A DNA stretch of 64,000 bases, from the NCBI GenBank assembly GCA_965203375.1, contig OZ241886.1, forward strand, positions 2,356,001 to 2,420,000, given 5' to 3'. Position 1 is the stretch's first letter. Each line of letters begins with the position of its first letter. This DNA comes from CATQHS01 sp965203375 (GTDB lineage: Bacteria; Actinomycetota; Acidimicrobiia; Acidimicrobiales; Aldehydirespiratoraceae). Made by a program: the position numbers and the translations under genes. Below, piece by piece: positions 24,317 to 32,425 of the stretch. The notes beneath the pieces were generated by a model that saw only the letters and a list, made by a program, of their open reading frames with translations, did not search any database and had not been told where the DNA came from.

Positions 24317-25497
24317 CGGCCCGGCCCGGAGTCGACATGTGCCCCGGGCTGCGGCGGGCGATCGGAGGACCTGGAGGGCAGCACGTCTTGGAGCGGCACG
24401 TCTCGGCGCAGCTCGGCCGCGACCATCGGGTCGTCGGGGCCCCGCAGGGCTTCGAGCCCGAGGCCGAGGCGGCGGGCGCACCACACCGCGTGGGCCCGGA
24501 TCAGCGGATCGGGGTCGCCCAGGGCCCGATCCACCGCGGCCCGGACCCGGGGGTCGGCGGCGTCGCCGACGTTGGCCAGCACCACCAGCGCGTTGCGGCG
24601 CAGGTAGCGGGGCTGTCGCCGGGGTATGTACCACCGGCCGTAGCGCTCCATCAGCTCCCGGTCGTCGGCGGCCAGCACATCGAGCAGCGGCGCCCAGGCC
24701 TCGATCTCGCTCGCCGGTTCTCGCCCGGGCCGGGGCGGGCGGCGGAGGCGGACCCGGTTGGGCGGGCAGGCGTCCTGGCAGTCGTCGCACCCGTACAGGC
24801 GGTCGCCCAAGGCGACGCGGAAATCGGGGTCGAACACCCCGTCGGCTTGGACCAGCCAGGCCAGGCAGCGGCGGGCGTCCAGCACCCCGGGGGCGACCAG
24901 GGCGCCGGTGGGGCACTCGTCCAGGCACTGCCGGCACGGCCCGCACCCGTCGGGCACCGGCTCGGCCTCGGCCGTCTCCACGGGGGCGTCGGTGATGACC
25001 GAGCCCAGCACCACCATGCTGCCCGCCCCCCGGACCAGGATGTTGGCGCTCTTGCCCCACCAGCCGATCCCGGCCCGATGGGCCGCGGCCCGGTCCACCA
25101 GGCTGTTCTCGTCGCTCGAGACCACCGCCCGGTGGCCGCCGGCGCGCAGGAACTCCGCCACTTCCTCCAGCCCGGCTCGCAGAGGCCGGTAGTTGTCGAC
25201 CCAGTGGTAGGACGCCACCCGGCCGTGCGGCCCCCCGCCCGCCGGCCGGGGCGGCGCCTCGCGGTGGAAATCGAGGGCGCCCACCACCAGCGCGGTGGCG
25301 CCGGGGAGGGTGCGGGACGGATCGGCGGACCGGTCGGGGTTGCGGTAGGTGAACTGCATGCCGCCGTGCAGGCCGTCCCGCTTGCGTCGGTGCAGGGCGG
25401 AGGCCGCGGCCTCGAACGGCGAGGCGTCGCAGACCCCGACCGCGTCCAGCCCGGCCCGGAGGCCGACAGCAACCAGCGCGTCGGCGGAGATGGTCAC
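24313..25497 (-). CDS. queG: Epoxyqueuosine reductase QueG
   Basis: Cobalamin- and 2x[4Fe-4S]-dependent reductase of the last step in queuosine tRNA modification. The 394-residue protein has the conserved substrate region (IGWWGKSANILVRGAGSMVVLGSVITDA), two ferredoxin cysteine sets (CGPCRQCLDECPTGAL and CDDCQDACPPN) and a C-terminal HEAT-like segment (YLRRNALVVLANVGD, DPLIRAHAVWCARRLG). Length and order of domains are normal. Its start is only a few bases from an opposing ATG. Confidence 0.94.
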   Translation of the reverse strand: MTISADALVAVGLRAGLDAVGVCDASPFEAAASALHRRKRDGLHGGMQFTYRNPDRSADPSRTLPGATALVVGALDFHREAPPRPAGGGPHGRVASYHWVDNYRPLRAGLEEVAEFLRAGGHRAVVSSDENSLVDRAAAHRAGIGWWGKSANILVRGAGSMVVLGSVITDAPVETAEAEPVPDGCGPCRQCLDECPTGALVAPGVLDARRCLAWLVQADGVFDPDFRVALGDRLYGCDDCQDACPPNRVRLRRPPRPGREPASEIEAWAPLLDVLAADDRELMERYGRWYIPRRQPRYLRRNALVVLANVGDAADPRVRAAVDRALGDPDPLIRAHAVWCARRLGLGLEALRGPDDPMVAAELRRDVPLQDVLPSRSSDRPPQPGAHVDSGPGR

Positions 25498-26341
25498 GGA
25501 TCCTCACGCTACCGGACTCTCCGCCCTAATCTCCGGGGATCGCGAGCCGGCCGGGGTTGCGCGAAACCAGAGCGAAAGGTCGGGGTCCCATGCATGCAGC
25601 GCCGAGGACCTGTCAGAGCAGACGGTCAAGGAGATGCTGTCCGCCGCGGTCGTCGGGCTGGCGTCCCAGTCCTACCGGATGGAGGTGACGACGACGATGG
25701 ACGTCGAGGACCCCGAGGGGTTCGGCGAATTCAGCCAGCGATTCGGCATCGAGGCCACCTCCACGGGGATGAGGGACGCCTCCGGCAACTGGAACTTCGA
25801 CATCGCCTACGTCAACGGCCCCGTGGACCAGCGGGTCATCCACGTGCGCGACGTCGGGTCCGGGCCCGAGACCTGCTCGGAGGACTTCGACGGATCGTGC
25901 CAGTGGGAGGCGGGCGAGGGGCCGCTGACCACGGCCTGCGCGGAGATGGGGGGCGACGAGATGATCACCCACTCCTGCGAGTTCCTGCTGGAGCTGGACC
26001 GCGCCGTCCTCCCCTTGGCCAACGCGCTGATCGGGCTGCACCCGGACAAGGACACCAGCGTGGTGGTCGCCGGGCGCGACCCCGGGCCGGGCGGCCAGAC
26101 CGGAGTACACATGTGGATCACCTCGGAGGTGATGGACGACCTGCCCGGATTCGAGATCTGGGTGGACGACCTGCCCGGATACGAGATATGGGTGGACGAA
26201 GAAGCCGGGCGGTTCCAGGCCATCACATGGGACCTGACCGACGCGCTCAACGCGGTGGAGGCGGGCTCGGTCAACGTGCTGACCGCCAAGACCGAGATCA
26301 TCCTGGGCGACTACGGCCACACCGACACCGTGCCCCGCTGA
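25490..26341 (+). CDS. LppX/LolA-like secreted-type protein lacking a signal peptide
   Basis: Beta-rich protein resembling LppX/LprAFG or LolA-like lipid-binding lipoproteins: a helical start (EQTVKEMLSAAVVGLASQSYRMEV) and repeated strands typical of the half-barrel. CSAEDLSEQTVKEML looks exactly like the mature start of a lipoprotein (Cys36 here), but no hydrophobic signal precedes it in any frame. The coding sequence therefore seems to have lost its 5' end, or starts internally at 25634. A 30-bp in-frame duplication gives DLPGFEIWVD-DLPGYEIWVD. It ends VPR and is followed by a six-copy repeat of that end. Whether it is expressed is doubtful. Confidence 0.5.
   Translation: MVTDPHATGLSALISGDREPAGVARNQSERSGSHACSAEDLSEQTVKEMLSAAVVGLASQSYRMEVTTTMDVEDPEGFGEFSQRFGIEATSTGMRDASGNWNFDIAYVNGPVDQRVIHVRDVGSGPETCSEDFDGSCQWEAGEGPLTTACAEMGGDEMITHSCEFLLELDRAVLPLANALIGLHPDKDTSVVVAGRDPGPGGQTGVHMWITSEVMDDLPGFEIWVDDLPGYEIWVDEEAGRFQAITWDLTDALNAVEAGSVNVLTAKTEIILGDYGHTDTVPR
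26138..26197 (+). repeat. 30-bp in-frame tandem duplication
   Basis: Units at 26138 and 26168 encode DLPGFEIWVD and DLPGYEIWVD. They differ at a few bases, so the duplication is not very recent. Confidence 0.85.
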
Positions 26342-26512
26342 GGGCTGGGGCGCCGACGGAGAACCGCGCTCGCTGAGGGCTGAGACGCCGAAACCCGCGC
26401 CCCGCTGAGGACTCGGGGCGGCCGATAACCACCGCCCCGCTGAGGGCCGGACGCCGAAGGAAACCGCGACCCGCTGAGGGCCGGGGCGCCGAAACCCTCG
26501 CCCCGCTACGGG
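26334..26512 (+). repeat. Six-copy 32-35-bp repeat of a gene end at a convergent boundary
   Basis: CGCTGAGG-type units begin at 26336, 26371, 26403, 26438, 26472 and (as CGCTACGG) 26504. The first is the PR-stop end of the leftward neighbour and the last lies at the 3' end of trpD. Units contain GCGCCGA and AACC blocks and have drifted. The two flanking genes converge, so translational coupling cannot explain this copy number. Confidence 0.8.
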
Positions 26513-27534
26513 ATCAGGGCCTCGAGCTTGGCCGCGGCCCGGCCGTCGTCGATGGCGGCTGCGGCCATCTCGGCCCCGGACCCGAGGTCGCCGGCCATTC
26601 CGGCCACCATCAGCCCGGCCGCCGCGTTCAGCACCACGATGTCGCGGTGAGCGCCCCGGTCGCCGGCCAGGACGGCCCTCAGCACCGCGGCGTTGGCCGC
26701 GGCGTCGCCGCCCCGCAGGTCCTCGGGCCCGGCTGGGGCCAAGCCGGCGTCGGCCGGGCTCACCTCGTAAGACCGGATCCGGCCGCCGTCCAGCTCGGTC
26801 ACGGTCGAGGTCCCGGTGAGGCTCAGCTCGTCCAGCGGGCCGTGCCCGTGTACCACCATCGACCGCTCCGACCCGGTGTCTCTGAGAACCTCGGCCACCA
26901 GCCGGGCCCGGGCCGGGTCGGCCACCCCCACCACCTGGCGGCGGACTCGGCCGGGGTGCGACAGGGGGCCCAACAGGTTGAACACGCTGGGGATGCCCAG
27001 CTCGGTCCGCACCCCGGCCACGTTGCGCATGGCCGGGTGATAGGCCCGGGCGTAGGCGAACCCCAAGCCGACGACGCGGACCTGCTCTCCCAGCTCGTCG
27101 GGGCCGGCGCCGACGGGCGCGCCCAGGGCCTCCAGCAGGTCGAAGCTCCCCGAGGTGGACGAGGCCCGGTTGTTGCCGTGCTTGCACACCGCCGCGCCGG
27201 CCCCGGCCGCCACCACCGCGGCCATGGTCGACACGTTCAAGGCGCCGGTGCGGCGGCCGGGCGAGCCCCCGGTGCCGACGATGTCGATGGTCCCCGGCGG
27301 CAGGTCCAGGGGCACGGCGGCGGCCCGCATGGCCTCCACCAGCCCGCGCAGCTCCTCGGCCGTCTCCCCCTTGGCCCTCAGGGCCACGATGAACCCGGCG
27401 ATCTGGGCGTCGGTGGCCTCCCCGGCCAGGATGGCCCCCAGCGCGGACCGGGCCGCGTCGGCGCCGATGGCCTCCCCCTCGGTCAGGGACCCCAGCATCT
27501 GAGGCCAGCCGCCGTGTTCGTCCAGGTTGCTCAC
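26506..27534 (-). CDS. trpD: Anthranilate phosphoribosyltransferase TrpD
   Basis: Second step of tryptophan synthesis: anthranilate + PRPP to phosphoribosyl-anthranilate. The 342-residue protein carries the PRPP loop DIVGTGGSPGRRTGALNVST, KHGNNRASSTSGSFDLLEALG, and NVAGVRTELGIPSVFNLLGPLSHPG with the anthranilate-site residues. Usual motifs read KHGNRA/GVRKELG, so this follows the family with small insertions. The GTG at 27534 (MSNLDEHGGW) is preceded by a purine-rich GAGGTGAGG. No other trp gene is adjacent; it is divergent from RNase P RNA. Confidence 0.93.
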   Translation of the reverse strand: MSNLDEHGGWPQMLGSLTEGEAIGADAARSALGAILAGEATDAQIAGFIVALRAKGETAEELRGLVEAMRAAAVPLDLPPGTIDIVGTGGSPGRRTGALNVSTMAAVVAAGAGAAVCKHGNNRASSTSGSFDLLEALGAPVGAGPDELGEQVRVVGLGFAYARAYHPAMRNVAGVRTELGIPSVFNLLGPLSHPGRVRRQVVGVADPARARLVAEVLRDTGSERSMVVHGHGPLDELSLTGTSTVTELDGGRIRSYEVSPADAGLAPAGPEDLRGGDAAANAAVLRAVLAGDRGAHRDIVVLNAAAGLMVAGMAGDLGSGAEMAAAAIDDGRAAAKLEALIP

Positions 27535-27632
27535 GGCCTCACCTCGCTGCCGCCCCCCGCTTCGGACACGGCGCGAGAATAACCTCGGCCGACCCGAGCG
27601 CGGAAAGGGCCCTGGACCCGGCACACTGGTGA

Positions 27633-27992
<360 letters not shown>

Positions 27993-28097
27993 CCCGGCCC
28001 GACGGGTATGGCCGGTCCGTTGGCCGGTCTGTTGGCCGTTCCGGCCAGCCGGTCGGTAATGTGCCTGAGAGTCCAGAGCGACGGAAGCCGATCCGAG

Positions 28098-29267
28098 ATG
28101 AAGTTCACGGTCGAAGAGCGAACCTGGGAGGGCCGGCTCGATTACATGGGCCGGACCGGCCGCCGCGCCTATGAGGTCCACATACCCCCGAGCATCGCCG
28201 ACTCCGACTGGCAGAAAGCCGAGAACCGGCTTCGAGGCGATCTTGCGCCGGCGGTGTCCGCGCTGAAGGGGGCCGGCAGCCGGGCCATGACGATCACGGT
28301 CAACGAAAGGCTCCTGCTGCGAAGCGAAGCGGTCAACTCCTCGCGCATCGAGGGGATCCGCACCAACGCCAGGAATCTGTCCATCGCCCTAGCCGGCGGG
28401 CGGGCCAAAGAGGGGGCGCGGCTCACCGCTCACAACCTGTCGGCCCTGGCCCGGGTGCTGGACGAGTCGCATCCCGGCGAGATGGTCGGGGCGGACTGGA
28501 TTCTGGGCATTCACCGGACGATCATGGCCGAGGAGAGCTTCGCCGGACTCCTCAGGGAGGAGCAGAACTGGATCGGCGGCAGCGATCTGTCACCGGTTGG
28601 CGCCGTCTACGTGCCCCCGCCCCCCGAATACGTCTCCGACCTGTTGGGAGACTTGGTCGCTTTCGTGAACCGCGGCGACGTCCATCCGATCGTTCAGATC
28701 GGGGTGGCCCACGCCCAGTTCGAGAGCATCCACCCGTTCCTCGACGGCAACGGGCGGACCGGCCGAGCGCTCACCCAGGCGCTTCTGAGGCGCCAGGGGC
28801 TGCCCAGCGTGCCCCTGTCGGCCGGGCTGATGGCGGCTCGGGACGAGTACTACCGATCTCTCGACTCCTACCGCCTCGGCGGGGCCGAGGAGTCCATACG
28901 AATCCACGCCCGGGCGCTCGGGGCCGCGGCCGCGGCCCTGGGCGAGGCGACCGACCGCTCTTCGGCCCTCATGGAGGCATGGAGTCATCGAATGCGCGGG
29001 CATTCCCCGGGAGCGGACCGGGAGGTCCTGCTGCCCTGGCTGCTCGGCAACCCGGCGTTCACGACTCCGCAGTTCGAGTCGGCCACTCAGATGCCGGAGA
29101 GGTCGCGCCGGCGGCTGTTCGGGGCTCTGACCGACGCCGGGGTGGTGCGCCGGGTCGGCTTCACCGTCGGCCCCCCGCCCTCGGTCGCGGTCTGGGAGGT
29201 GCCGGAGGCGTTCGGAGTGCTCGACGAACTCGAGCGCCGCACCGTCGCCCTCATGCAGGGCAACTAG
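28098..29267 (+). CDS. Fic family AMP-transferase-like protein
   Basis: 389-residue Fic-fold protein, predicted to transfer AMP (or another nucleotide part) to a protein hydroxyl. The catalytic motif HPFLDGNGRTGR begins at His212. An N-terminal class II inhibitory helix is present (NSSRIEG, Glu85), so activity should be autoinhibited. A Fic_N region precedes it and a winged-helix-like C-terminus (LPWLLGNPAFTTPQFESATQ, RRRLFGALTDAGVVRRVG) follows. The ATG at 28098 (MKFTVEERTW) is preferred; ATG 28059 is an in-frame alternative. No toxin-antitoxin partner is adjacent. The target is unknown. Confidence 0.9.
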   Translation: MKFTVEERTWEGRLDYMGRTGRRAYEVHIPPSIADSDWQKAENRLRGDLAPAVSALKGAGSRAMTITVNERLLLRSEAVNSSRIEGIRTNARNLSIALAGGRAKEGARLTAHNLSALARVLDESHPGEMVGADWILGIHRTIMAEESFAGLLREEQNWIGGSDLSPVGAVYVPPPPEYVSDLLGDLVAFVNRGDVHPIVQIGVAHAQFESIHPFLDGNGRTGRALTQALLRRQGLPSVPLSAGLMAARDEYYRSLDSYRLGGAEESIRIHARALGAAAAALGEATDRSSALMEAWSHRMRGHSPGADREVLLPWLLGNPAFTTPQFESATQMPERSRRRLFGALTDAGVVRRVGFTVGPPPSVAVWEVPEAFGVLDELERRTVALMQGN

Positions 29268-29373
29268 CAGATCCGCGACCCCGGTGCGCCTCTTGGGCGG
29301 CGATTATGGCGGTCGGTGCAAGGCCGGCAGCGGCCGGGGCAGGTGCGCCCTCATGCAAGGCGGTTGACGGCGG

Positions 29374-29877
29374 TCAGGTTACGGCGGGGCGGTCCAGACG
29401 GGGCAGGCGTCCGTTGGCCCAAAAGTCCCGCAGGCCGCGGCGGCTGGCCAGCCCGCGGCTTCTGGCCAGCCACACCAGCGCCAGCAGGCCCGCCGCCTCC
29501 AGCCCCAGGATCACCCCCAAGGGCCGGTCCAGCTCGGGCGGCGGGCCCTGGCCCACTCCCCCGTCGCCGCCGAGGGGCCACCAGAACAAGGCGGCGCGCG
29601 ACCAGGACCCGCTGGCGGCCAAGAACACCAGGACCCCGATGGGAACCCCGAGCCAGCGGCGGCGGGCCAGCCGCCGGCCCCGGCCGGCAGTGGACGCCAT
29701 CACCACCCCCAGCAGGGCGGCCGCGCCCAGCAGGGTGTGCAGCAGCCACGGCGACCCCGTCGCCGTCTCGGCTAGGGGCAGCACCGATCCGGCGGCCACG
29801 AACCGATAGTCGACCGCGGGGCTGTCGAACACGAACAGCACCACCAGCACCCCGCAGGCCAGGAACCACAGAAACAT
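29374..29877 (-). CDS. Conserved multi-spanning membrane protein (hypothetical)
   Basis: 167-residue protein with four hydrophobic helices: MFLWFLACGVLVVLFVF, PWLLHTLLGAAALLGVVMAS, WLGVPIGVLVFLAASG and LGVILGLEAAGLLALVWLA. Residues DSPAVDYRFVAAGSVLPL and GSWSRAALFWWPL lie in the loops between them. The latter resembles patterns in actinobacterial proteins annotated only as metal-dependent hydrolase-like membrane proteins. I do not recognise the family with confidence. It is the last gene of the leftward group that includes the Zn-ribbon protein, whose 3' end is duplicated into its 5' region. Confidence 0.62.
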   Translation of the reverse strand: MFLWFLACGVLVVLFVFDSPAVDYRFVAAGSVLPLAETATGSPWLLHTLLGAAALLGVVMASTAGRGRRLARRRWLGVPIGVLVFLAASGSWSRAALFWWPLGGDGGVGQGPPPELDRPLGVILGLEAAGLLALVWLARSRGLASRRGLRDFWANGRLPRLDRPAVT

Positions 29878-30000
29878 CAGGGCTCAGCGTCAGCCAGCAA
29901 ATCCGAGACCGGCCCGCTCGCTCCCGGGCAAGCCGGGGACCTCAGTGGGCATCAAGCCTCAAACGGGTCGGGAACCACAGAAACATTCAGGGCTCAGCGC
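29862..30000 (-). repeat. 109-bp-spaced boundary duplication between Zn-ribbon and membrane-protein genes
   Basis: GGAACCACAGAAACAT followed by CAGGGCTCAGCG occurs at 29862 and, with one extra base, at 29971. On the minus strand it joins the end of the Zn-ribbon gene to the start of the membrane gene. The extra copy starts a 14-residue frame, MFLWFPTRLRLDAH, mimicking the real start MFLWFLACG. Confidence 0.78.
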
Positions 30001-30797
30001 AGGACGATGCGGCCGCACTCCTCGCATTCGAGGACCGATCCGGGCGGGCAGCGCTTCACCCGGTCGACCTCCACCGCGGGCATGGCGCTGGGGCAGCCGC
30101 AGCCCCGGGCCGGGTCGAAGGACACGGCCGTGCTGGACTCGAACACCGGCAGCAGCCGCTCGTAGCGGGCCAGCAGGCCGGAGTCGATGCCGGCCGCGGC
30201 CTGAGCCCGGGCCTCGGCCACCGCGCCGAGCCGGCCGTCGATCTCGGCCTCGGCCTCCTCCAGCCGGGCCGACAGCTCGCTCGCCTCCCGGTCGGCGGCG
30301 GCTCGGGCCTCTTCCAGCTCCGACATCTGCTCGTTCAGCTTCTCCGCCGCCTCCATGACCTCGATAACCCTGTCCTCCAGGTCGCTCTGGCGGGACCGCA
30401 GACCGGCTATCTCGTCTTGGAGGGCCTGGAGGTCCCTCAGGCTCTGGATCTCGCCGGAGTAGAGGCGGTTGTCGTCGCGGTCGGCCCGGGCGGCGACGAT
30501 GGCCGCCTCGTCCTCGAGCCGCTTCTGGCGGGTGACCGCCTCCACCCGCTCCAGGGCCACCGCGTCGATGAGGCTCTGCTGGCGGGCCTGCTCGGCCCGG
30601 GCCCGGCCGAGACCGTCCCGCACCTCCAGGTTGTCCCGCCGGTACCTGAGCTGTCCGGCCTCAATGTCGAGCCGCTGGACCTCCAACAGGGCGTGGTCTC
30701 CGCCCGTCACCGCCTCCCCGCCCGAGGCTGCGTCACCGCCCGGCGCCGCGTCACCGCCCGCCGCGTCTTCGCCCATAGCCGCGTCTCCGCTGGTCAC
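29994..30797 (-). CDS. C4-type zinc-ribbon, coiled-coil protein
   Basis: 267-residue protein of the CT398-like family. The N-terminus is a run of short repeats (GDAAMGEDAAGGDAAPGGD), and residues 35-200 form a long coiled coil (GEIQSLRDLQALQDEIAGLRSRQ within it). The C-terminus is a zinc ribbon with cysteines in GCGC and CEECGRIVL. Such proteins are thought to act as scaffolds in RNA or envelope processes; the exact function is not established. The start overlaps the FMN split-barrel gene stop as GTGA. The start could also be the ATG eight codons in. Confidence 0.85.
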   Translation of the reverse strand: MTSGDAAMGEDAAGGDAAPGGDAASGGEAVTGGDHALLEVQRLDIEAGQLRYRRDNLEVRDGLGRARAEQARQQSLIDAVALERVEAVTRQKRLEDEAAIVAARADRDDNRLYSGEIQSLRDLQALQDEIAGLRSRQSDLEDRVIEVMEAAEKLNEQMSELEEARAAADREASELSARLEEAEAEIDGRLGAVAEARAQAAAGIDSGLLARYERLLPVFESSTAVSFDPARGCGCPSAMPAVEVDRVKRCPPGSVLECEECGRIVLR

Positions 30798-31219
30798 AGC
30801 TTGGTGTGGTCCCAGCTCGCCACCCGGGCGGGCTCCACCACCACCGCGGTGCGCTTGGCCGACATCTTCTCGGCCGCGGCCTGCAGCGCCTCGGCCGGCG
30901 CCCCGGGATGGTTGCGGGCCATGACCGCCCGGGCCAGCGCCGTCACCTCGGCCCGGTCGCGGACCAGCCGGGCCCGGCCCTTGATCATCACTCCCCGGAG
31001 GTTCTCGTAGGCGTCGCCGTCCTCGAGGAGCACGGTGATGCGGTCGTCGCGCTCCAGGTTCTTGATCTTCTGGCTCTTGGTGTAGGTCTCGAACACGATC
31101 CGGTCGTCGACGACGGCGTACCAAAGGGTGGACAGATGCACCCCGCCGTCCCGGTCGATGGTGCCCACCTGGAGGCTCCTCTGCCCGGCGATGAACGCGG
31201 CCACCTCGGCGCCGCTCAT
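30794..31219 (-). CDS. Pyridoxamine-phosphate-oxidase-fold flavin/F420 protein
   Basis: 141-residue FMN/F420-binding split barrel: SGAEVAAFIAGQRSLQVGTIDRDG, HLSTLWYAVVDDRIVFETY, SQKIKNLERDDRITVLLEDG and LRGVMIKGRARLVRD. Members reduce small enones or bind F420 in actinobacteria; the substrate is unknown. Two ATGs 66 bp apart in frame (31219 and 31285) arise from a boundary duplication; the family alignment favours 31219. The longer form would add 22 residues starting MSDQAVDAAS. Confidence 0.85.
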   Translation of the reverse strand: MSGAEVAAFIAGQRSLQVGTIDRDGGVHLSTLWYAVVDDRIVFETYTKSQKIKNLERDDRITVLLEDGDAYENLRGVMIKGRARLVRDRAEVTALARAVMARNHPGAPAEALQAAAEKMSAKRTAVVVEPARVASWDHTKL

Positions 31220-31340
31220 GCCTATGGCGCCGCGCCGGTTCCGGCGGCGGGCAGTGGACGCGGCATCGACCGCCTGGTCGCTCATGCCTGCGGCGCCGCG
31301 CCGGCCGCTGACGCGCCGTTCGCTGGCGCGCTCACAGCCG
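31210..31340 (-). repeat. 66-bp repeat at the split-barrel gene start
   Basis: GCTCATGCCT(A/G)(T/C)GGCGCCGCGCCGG occurs at about 31214 and 31280. The unit is 66 bp, a multiple of three, so the upstream ATG is in frame. Further up, a GTG at 31335 starts a 17-residue mini-ORF (MSAPANGASAAGAAPQA) whose TGA overlaps the ATG at 31285 as ATGA. Confidence 0.72.
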
Positions 31341-31374
31341 GCGGCGCCCGGGTCCCGGATCGGCCGGGGCGGGC

Positions 31375-32289
31375 TCAGGCCAGGGCCGCGTCCAGGGCCT
31401 CCACCGAGGGGGCGAAGTAGAAGGACCCCGAGGCCGGGGTGGAGTAGGCGGTGATGGCGTCCAGCGCCTGGCCGTTGATGCCGTACATGGCCTCCATCCG
31501 CTCCCGCATCGGGGCCTGGGTCCGGCAGAAGCCCATGAAGTAGAGCCCGACGGTGCCGTCGTGGAAGGCGTAGGGGGTGGAGCGCCGCACCATCTCGCCC
31601 CGCTTGGAGGTGGACTCGTCGGCGGTGGCGCCCTCCCGCAGCTCCACGTGGGCCAGGTGCGACGTGGGCGGCTGCACCGCCAGCTTCACCGAGTCGGCCT
31701 TGGTGCGGCCGAAGGTCTCCTCCTCCTGCTGGAGGGTGAGGCTGGCCCAGTAGTCCATGTCGTGGACCCAGCGCTGGGCGATGCAGAACGACCCTCCGGC
31801 CCCCGCCTCGCCGTCGCCGATGATGGCCCGGTCGTGCTGGTCCTCGGGCTCGGGGTTGCCGGTGCCGTCGATGTGGCCGGTGAGGTCCAGGCTGTTCTTG
31901 TAGATGAAGGTCGGGGTCTCGCGGGCCACGGCCATGTGGCCGGCCACCGCCCGGCGGAAGGTGTGCTGGACCTCCCAGCACAGGTCCTTCTCGTCGTCGT
32001 GGACCCAGATGAGCAGCTCCTCCTGGGTGCCTTTGGCCGTCCTGGAGCCGTCGGGCGAGGTGTAGCCCGGATAGGGCTGGAAGTCGTCGCCGGTCTCGAT
32101 GCCGAGGTCGGCGGCCAGGGTCGGGCCGAGCAGTACGCAGAGGTTGACCCCCTGGGCGGCCGCGTCGGCCCGGGCGTCGCTCAGCGCCCTCTTGATGACG
32201 CCGAGATCGGCCCCGTCGACGCGGCTCATGTGGGTGTACCACTGGTACTTCTCGAGATCGGCGAGGATTGCAGCCTGCGGAGTTGCCAT
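31375..32289 (-). CDS. Dyp-type heme peroxidase
   Basis: 304-residue dye-decolourising peroxidase. The signature GHIDGTGNPEPED contains the distal catalytic Asp141; the proximal heme-ligand region lies around TSHLAHVELREG. The C-terminus has STPYAFHDGTVGLYFMGFCRTQAP. No Tat or Sec signal is seen, so it is the cytoplasmic YfeX-like type, probably oxidising phenolics, porphyrins or dyes with peroxide. It precedes the split-barrel protein on the same strand. Confidence 0.93.
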   Translation of the reverse strand: MATPQAAILADLEKYQWYTHMSRVDGADLGVIKRALSDARADAAAQGVNLCVLLGPTLAADLGIETGDDFQPYPGYTSPDGSRTAKGTQEELLIWVHDDEKDLCWEVQHTFRRAVAGHMAVARETPTFIYKNSLDLTGHIDGTGNPEPEDQHDRAIIGDGEAGAGGSFCIAQRWVHDMDYWASLTLQQEEETFGRTKADSVKLAVQPPTSHLAHVELREGATADESTSKRGEMVRRSTPYAFHDGTVGLYFMGFCRTQAPMRERMEAMYGINGQALDAITAYSTPASGSFYFAPSVEALDAALA

Positions 32290-32425
32290 CGGTTGTCCCT
32301 CTGTTGGTTGGTGGTCGGTTGGTGTCGCCCCGACGATAGACGAACCGGGGCGGCAAGGGAAACCCGAGCGGGTCTCTCCGATCGGCGCCGGGCCCCGCCC
32401 CGGGGGAGGCGGCCACAGAAACCCG

